This document shows, piece by piece, positions 14,396 through 17,073 of a stretch of DNA of 17,073 nt. How positions within the stretch are numbered: the first letter of the stretch is position 1; each line of letters opens with the position of its first letter. The notes under the pieces were generated by a model. That model searched no databases, was not told where the DNA came from, and saw only the letters and a list, made by a program, of their open reading frames with translations. The DNA lies in NCBI GenBank assembly GCA_004299665.1, contig SCQZ01000489.1, positions 1 to 17,073 on the forward strand, given 5' to 3'. Source of the stretch: Jatrophihabitans sp. GTDB lineage: Bacteria > Actinomycetota > Actinomycetes > Mycobacteriales > Jatrophihabitantaceae. The translations under genes and the position numbers were made by a program.

Positions 14396-15502
14396 TCAGC
14401 CGGCCTTCGCCGCGTCCGGCTCGCACAGCGAGCACGGCTTGTGACCGGCCTGGACCGCCTGCTCGTGCGAGACGGCCGTCGCCGGCTGCCCGGCGATGAT
14501 CACGCAGTCCGCCGCGTGATAGCGCTGGCGACCGGGGACGACCCATACCGTGGGCTCCGGTTCAGGCGCTGTCTCCGTCTCGGGTGCCGCCTCGGTCTCA
14601 ACCTCCGCCTGCATCTCAGCGCCAGGCCCGGCCTCGGCGACCGGCCCGGCCTCGGCGACTGGTCCGGTCTCGGCGACCGGCTCGGGCCCGGCCGGCGCGG
14701 TGCGGGTCCGCAACGGGTCGCAACCCGGGCAGGCGGCGAACCCGTCCTCGACGGCCTGCGACAACGGGATCGACTCGGCGGCGGCGGTGAGCTCGGCGCA
14801 CCCGGGCAGGTGGTAGTCGGGCAGGCCGTCGACCACCCAGACCTCGGCAGGCCGATCACCCGGACCCCCGGTCGAGCCCGGCGTCACCGGTTCGGCGCCA
14901 CGATCGGGCTCGCAGGCCGGGCAGGGGCCGAAGCCGTCCTCCACGGCCTGGCCGATCGGGATCGGCTCGGCGTCCCCGGTCAACTGCGCGCACCCGGGCA
15001 GGTGGTAGTCGGGCCGGCCGTCGACCACCCAGACCTGCTCCGGCGCCCCGGCCGGGGGCACGGCCCGGGACCGCTGCGGTTCGCACTCGGGGCACGGAGC
15101 GAACCCGTCCTGCACCGCCTGCGCGTGCGGAATCGGTTCGGCGGCCCCGGTGAGCCGGATGCAGCCAGCGAGGTGATAGTCGGGCAGGCCGTCGACCACC
15201 CAGACATCGCCCGGGGCGGCGGGCGGCGGGTCGGCGCGGGGCACGTCCGCCGGCGCCGCCGGCACCGACCGCGCGGTCCCCGCACCCGGCTGCACCTGCG
15301 CGGTCGCGGTGGCACGACGCGACCCGCCGCGGCGCATCCCACCACCGGCGGTCACCGGCGCGATGTCGTCGCGGCGGCGCCACAGCCAGACCGCTGCCAG
15401 CAGGCTCGCGACGAGTGATGCCACCAGCCACGGCGCGTTGGCCAGGACCAGGCCCAGCACCAGGCTGACCAGGGCGATGAGGATCAGCCCTATGAGCACC
15501 AT
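14396..15502 (-). CDS. Membrane-anchored protein with four Ada-like metal-binding modules
   Basis: A 368-residue protein not assigned to a named family. Two N-terminal TM segments (about 2-22 and 25-41) are followed by R-R-R, then a Pro/Ala-rich linker. Four modules of 43-44 residues follow at 100-142, 157-199, 221-263 and 319-362. Each begins V-W-V-V and has Y-H-x3-C, then Q-A-V-x2-G and C-x2-C. Candidate ligands: H110/C114/C137/C140, H167/C171/C194/C197, H231/C235/C258/C261 and H329/C333/C357/C360. Spacing and the G-F-x-P-C-x2-C-x-P ending resemble the Ada N-terminal zinc domain, with the methyl-accepting Cys replaced by His. Modules 3 and 4 are separated by an acidic Glu/Pro/Ala linker (264-318). 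ATG 15502 has AAGGGG about 9 bases upstream. It lies 99 bp downstream of divIVA on the same strand. A role in the polar envelope is inference; substrate or metal unknown. Confidence 0.82.
   Translation of the reverse strand: MVLIGLILIALVSLVLGLVLANAPWLVASLVASLLAAVWLWRRRDDIAPVTAGGGMRRGGSRRATATAQVQPGAGTARSVPAAPADVPRADPPPAAPGDVWVVDGLPDYHLAGCIRLTGAAEPIPHAQAVQDGFAPCPECEPQRSRAVPPAGAPEQVWVVDGRPDYHLPGCAQLTGDAEPIPIGQAVEDGFGPCPACEPDRGAEPVTPGSTGGPGDRPAEVWVVDGLPDYHLPGCAELTAAAESIPLSQAVEDGFAACPGCDPLRTRTAPAGPEPVAETGPVAEAGPVAEAGPGAEMQAEVETEAAPETETAPEPEPTVWVVPGRQRYHAADCVIIAGQPATAVSHEQAVQAGHKPCSLCEPDAAKAG
14417..15205 (-). repeat. Four-copy Ada-like module array
   Basis: Modules in gene order: 15077-15205, 14906-15034, 14714-14842 and 14417-14548. 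Modules 1-3 are close in protein and almost identical in DNA over their first 32 bases (15174-15205, 15003-15034, 14811-14842), pointing to recent duplication or gene conversion. Module 4 is diverged, with P-G-R-Q-R before Y-H and one extra residue, and is likely the oldest copy. Cys and His positions are kept in all four. Confidence 0.85.
14626..14679 (-). repeat. Three 18-bp tandem repeats in the acidic linker
   Basis: Three 18-bp units (14626-14643, 14644-14661, 14662-14679) with consensus GCCCGGCCTCGGCGACCG on the + strand. They encode the G-P-V-A-E-A/T repeats in the Glu/Pro/Ala linker between Ada-like modules 3 and 4. The repeat keeps the frame and would make the linker length variable. 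Confidence 0.75.
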
Positions 15503-15601
15503 GTCGCGTTACCCCTTCCCGCGTGCGCACCGCATCCGGCCGCGGCACCGATCACGATGCGCGGGCCGGACCTGTCGACCCGCGCGCGGCCGGCGCGACG
15601 C

Positions 15602-16531
15602 TCAGCCCTGAGCTGCGCCGTCGCCGTCCTTCGCGGTGTTCGGCTCGCTGCGACCGCTGGCGTCGAGGTCTCGCAGCTGCGACTCGAGGTAGCTGCGCAA
15701 CCGGCTGCGGTACTCGCGCTCGTACACCCGCAACTCCTCGACCCGCCGCTCCAGGGCGGCCTTGCGCTGCTCGAACTGCTCGGTGATGGTGGCCGCCCGC
15801 TGCTCCGCGTCGTGCACCGTCTGCTGGGCGCGCGCGGTGCTCTGCTGGTCCAGGTTCTTCGCACGGGCCTCGGCCTCGGTGACGTGCTGGGTCGAGCGCT
15901 GCTGGGCCTCGGCGAGCAACCGGTCGGCCTCGGCCTTGGTCTGGGCCAGGTGCTGGTCGGCGGTCTGCTGCGCCAGCGCGAGCATCTGGGCCGCCCGCTG
16001 GTGGTGGTCGGCGACCGTGAGGCCACCGGCGCCGCCGTCGGCCTCGCCAGCGGCCTGCTGTGCCTCCTGTGCCTGCCGCTGCGCCTCGGCGGCCGCCTGC
16101 TGGGCCGTGGCCAGTTCCTGGTGCGCCTCGTCGAGCCGGCGGCGGTGCTCGGCGACCTGCTGCTCGCTCTGTGTCAGCTGCTGCTGCAGCGCGACGACCT
16201 GCTGCTGGGCGCCGCTCTTGCCCGAGGACATCGCGCGCTCCAGTTCGGCCACGTGGGCCTGCAGGCGCTGGTTCTCCTCCCCCGCGGTGGACAACTGCCG
16301 CTCGAGCTCTGCGGCGCGCCCGGACGTCTCCGCCGGCGCGGCAGCGGGCGCCGCCGCCACCGCGGGTCCGCCGCCGTGGGCGCGCAGGTCGTTGTTCTCC
16401 TCGATCAGCCGGGACAGCTCCAGCTCCACGATGTCGAGGAAGGCGTCGACCTCCTCCTCGTCGTAGCCCCGCTTGCCGATGGGAGGTTTCTTGAACGCGA
16501 CGTTGTGGACTTCGGCGGGCGTCAACGGCAT
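15602..16531 (-). CDS. divIVA: DivIVA/Wag31 polar growth scaffold
   Basis: Coiled-coil scaffold that gathers at negatively curved membrane, the cell poles in actinobacteria, and directs tip growth. It has 309 residues. The N-terminal membrane-binding domain is nearly the Wag31 form: M-P-L-T-P-A-E-V-H-N, K-K-P-P-I-G-K-R-G-Y, then E-E-V-D-A-F-L-D. A short Ala/Pro/Gly linker (about 52-70) separates it from long Gln/Ala/Glu-rich coiled coil (72-165 and 175-288). The C-terminal block R-V-Y-E-R-E-Y-R-S-R-L and Y-L-E-S-Q-L-R-D-L is typical of the actinobacterial proteins. ATG 16531 has GAGG 7 bases upstream; the longer open frame to 16966 overlaps yggT and is rejected. yggT and sepF lie upstream and the Ada-like gene downstream, all in the same direction. 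Confidence 0.97.
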   Translation of the reverse strand: MPLTPAEVHNVAFKKPPIGKRGYDEEEVDAFLDIVELELSRLIEENNDLRAHGGGPAVAAAPAAAPAETSGRAAELERQLSTAGEENQRLQAHVAELERAMSSGKSGAQQQVVALQQQLTQSEQQVAEHRRRLDEAHQELATAQQAAAEAQRQAQEAQQAAGEADGGAGGLTVADHHQRAAQMLALAQQTADQHLAQTKAEADRLLAEAQQRSTQHVTEAEARAKNLDQQSTARAQQTVHDAEQRAATITEQFEQRKAALERRVEELRVYEREYRSRLRSYLESQLRDLDASGRSEPNTAKDGDGAAQG

Positions 16532-16553
16532 TCGGTCACCTCGTCTTCGGCGG

Positions 16554-16577
16554 CAGCCACCGTGGTCCCGGTGGCTG
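16554..16577 (-). other. Perfect 8-bp hairpin between yggT and divIVA
   Basis: CAGCCACC (16554-16561) and GGTGGCTG (16570-16577) are exact inverted complements around an 8-base loop, in the 65-bp yggT-divIVA spacer. It lies 22 bp upstream of the divIVA start and no T-run follows. It could be a terminator separating the two genes, a transcript-stability element at the 5' end of divIVA mRNA, or an operator. Confidence 0.55.
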
Positions 16578-16596
16578 TGATGCGTGCGGCTTGATC

Positions 16597-16899
16597 CTAG
16601 AGGGAGACGCTCATCAATGCGGGGAGGGCGACGTACAACAGCAGCAGCAGGACCAGCAGCACGATCGCGATGCTCAGATCCAGGCTGACCGAACCGAGGT
16701 GCAGCGGCGGGATCAGCTTGCGCAGCGCCTTGATCGGCGGGTCGGTCACGACGTACATCAACTCCAGCCCCACCGCCGCCACGCCCGCCGGCCGCCAGGA
16801 CCGGGCGAAGTAGCGCATCGTCTCCACGACCAGCCTGCCCAGTACCAGCAGCAGGTACACGTAGACCAGGTACGCGAGGATGATCCAGAACAGCTGCAT
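16597..16899 (-). CDS. yggT: YggT-family membrane protein
   Basis: Integral membrane protein of 100 residues. The first hydrophobic segment is at about 3-25 (I-L-A-Y-L-V-Y-V-Y-L-L-L-V). The conserved central block reads Y-V-V-T-D-P-P-I-K-A-L-R-K-L-I-P-P-L, and a second hydrophobic segment runs at about 72-95. This is the standard actinobacterial YggT length and layout. Its function is not settled; its constant place between sepF and divIVA suggests a role in division or polar growth. ATG 16899 is preceded by a GAGGAGGG stretch (revcomp of 16909-16916), a strong Shine-Dalgarno. It is separated from sepF by a 160-bp spacer with several hairpins. Confidence 0.93.
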   Translation of the reverse strand: MQLFWIILAYLVYVYLLLVLGRLVVETMRYFARSWRPAGVAAVGLELMYVVTDPPIKALRKLIPPLHLGSVSLDLSIAIVLLVLLLLLYVALPALMSVSL

Positions 16900-16921
16900 C
16901 CGCGCGTGCCCTCCTCGTTGC

Positions 16922-17037
16922 GTACCGGCCGTCGGTACCCGGACACGTGCGGCCCGGCACCGTCATGGTGCCTCATCGGCGCGCGGGGCGTCACGGTGTC
17001 GGTCGACACGGGCGCCGGGACGTGCCCGGTACGGCAC
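16922..17037 (-). other. Run of four stem-loops in the sepF-yggT spacer
   Basis: Four perfect short hairpins in a row: GTGCC/GGCAC (17022-17026, 17033-17037), GTGTC/GACAC (16996-17000, 17005-17009), GGCACC/GGTGCC (16956-16961, 16967-16972) and GTACCG/CGGTAC (16922-16927, 16933-16938). Loops are 4-6 bases. The first lies 22 bp after the sepF stop and may act in termination. Short stems are common in DNA this GC-rich, so only the clustering is notable. Confidence 0.4.
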
Positions 17038-17059
17038 CGTCCCGGCGAGGCGGCCCGGG

Positions 17060-17073
17060 TCAGGACTGGTTGA
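17060..17073 (-). CDS. sepF: SepF, last four codons (partial at window edge)
   Basis: Read leftward from the right edge, the sequence gives (F)-N-Q-S-stop with TGA at 17060-17062. F-N-Q-S is the ending I recall for actinobacterial SepF, the FtsZ membrane anchor, and sepF is the expected gene directly upstream of yggT and divIVA. Four codons are little evidence on their own; the call rests mainly on gene order. Confidence 0.55.

Noticed and set aside
15583..15597. Possible terminator after divIVA (CGCGC/GCGCG stem)
   Set aside because: Only 5 bp, all G and C, in CG-rich sequence and without a T-run; not distinguishable from chance.
16532..16966. N-terminal extension of DivIVA to 16966
   Set aside because: The frame overlaps yggT and gives no recognisable protein; M-P-L-T-P-A-E at 16531 is the family start.

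Overview
The window is chromosomal DNA from a high-GC actinobacterium. Base composition is strongly GC-rich with GC-rich third codon positions throughout. The gene set is typical of the phylum: sepF, yggT and divIVA/wag31 in order, a DnaE1-type polymerase with an intact PHP domain, an IleRS of the long eukaryote-like class, and an ileS leader with a translational T-box. I cannot name the genus. The order Streptomyces-Frankia-Geodermatophilus-like is only a guess. No phage, IS element, CRISPR array, tRNA or rRNA gene is visible; this is core genome with a few odd passengers.

Layout from left to right. (1) A Lon substrate-binding-domain protein (+) ends tail-to-tail inside a small membrane-protein gene. 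(2) A leftward block holds an L,D-transpeptidase lipoprotein, dnaE, and two small membrane proteins; a perfect 9-bp hairpin separates the transpeptidase from dnaE. (3) otsB (+) is divergent from the transpeptidase and converges on otsA. (4) A tight leftward block reads traR/dksA-like, lspA, rluD, otsA. (5) A 392-bp divergent regulatory region carries an ileS T-box riboswitch whose stems, specifier, T-box sequence, antisequestrator and Shine-Dalgarno-sequestering helix can all be read directly. (6) ileS (+) ends 4 bp from an oppositely oriented gene for a membrane-anchored protein with four tandem Ada-like Y-H-x3-C...C-x2-C modules. (7) Leftward come that gene, divIVA, yggT and the last four codons of sepF at the right edge.

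Functionally the window joins polar growth and division (SepF, YggT, DivIVA), envelope maturation (LspA, a 3-3 cross-linking L,D-transpeptidase that is itself a lipoprotein), translation (IleRS, RluD-type pseudouridine synthase), replication (DnaE), trehalose synthesis (OtsA, OtsB) and a DksA/TraR-like RNA polymerase-binding candidate.

Most unusual items: the four-module Ada-like membrane protein beside divIVA; the DksA/TraR-like protein with 18 histone-H1-like hexapeptides at its N terminus and an Asp in place of one zinc cysteine; the IleRS with a swapped GXHH signature instead of HXGH, which suggests intrinsic mupirocin resistance; and an ileS T-box leader with an extra structured insertion between Stem II and Stem III.
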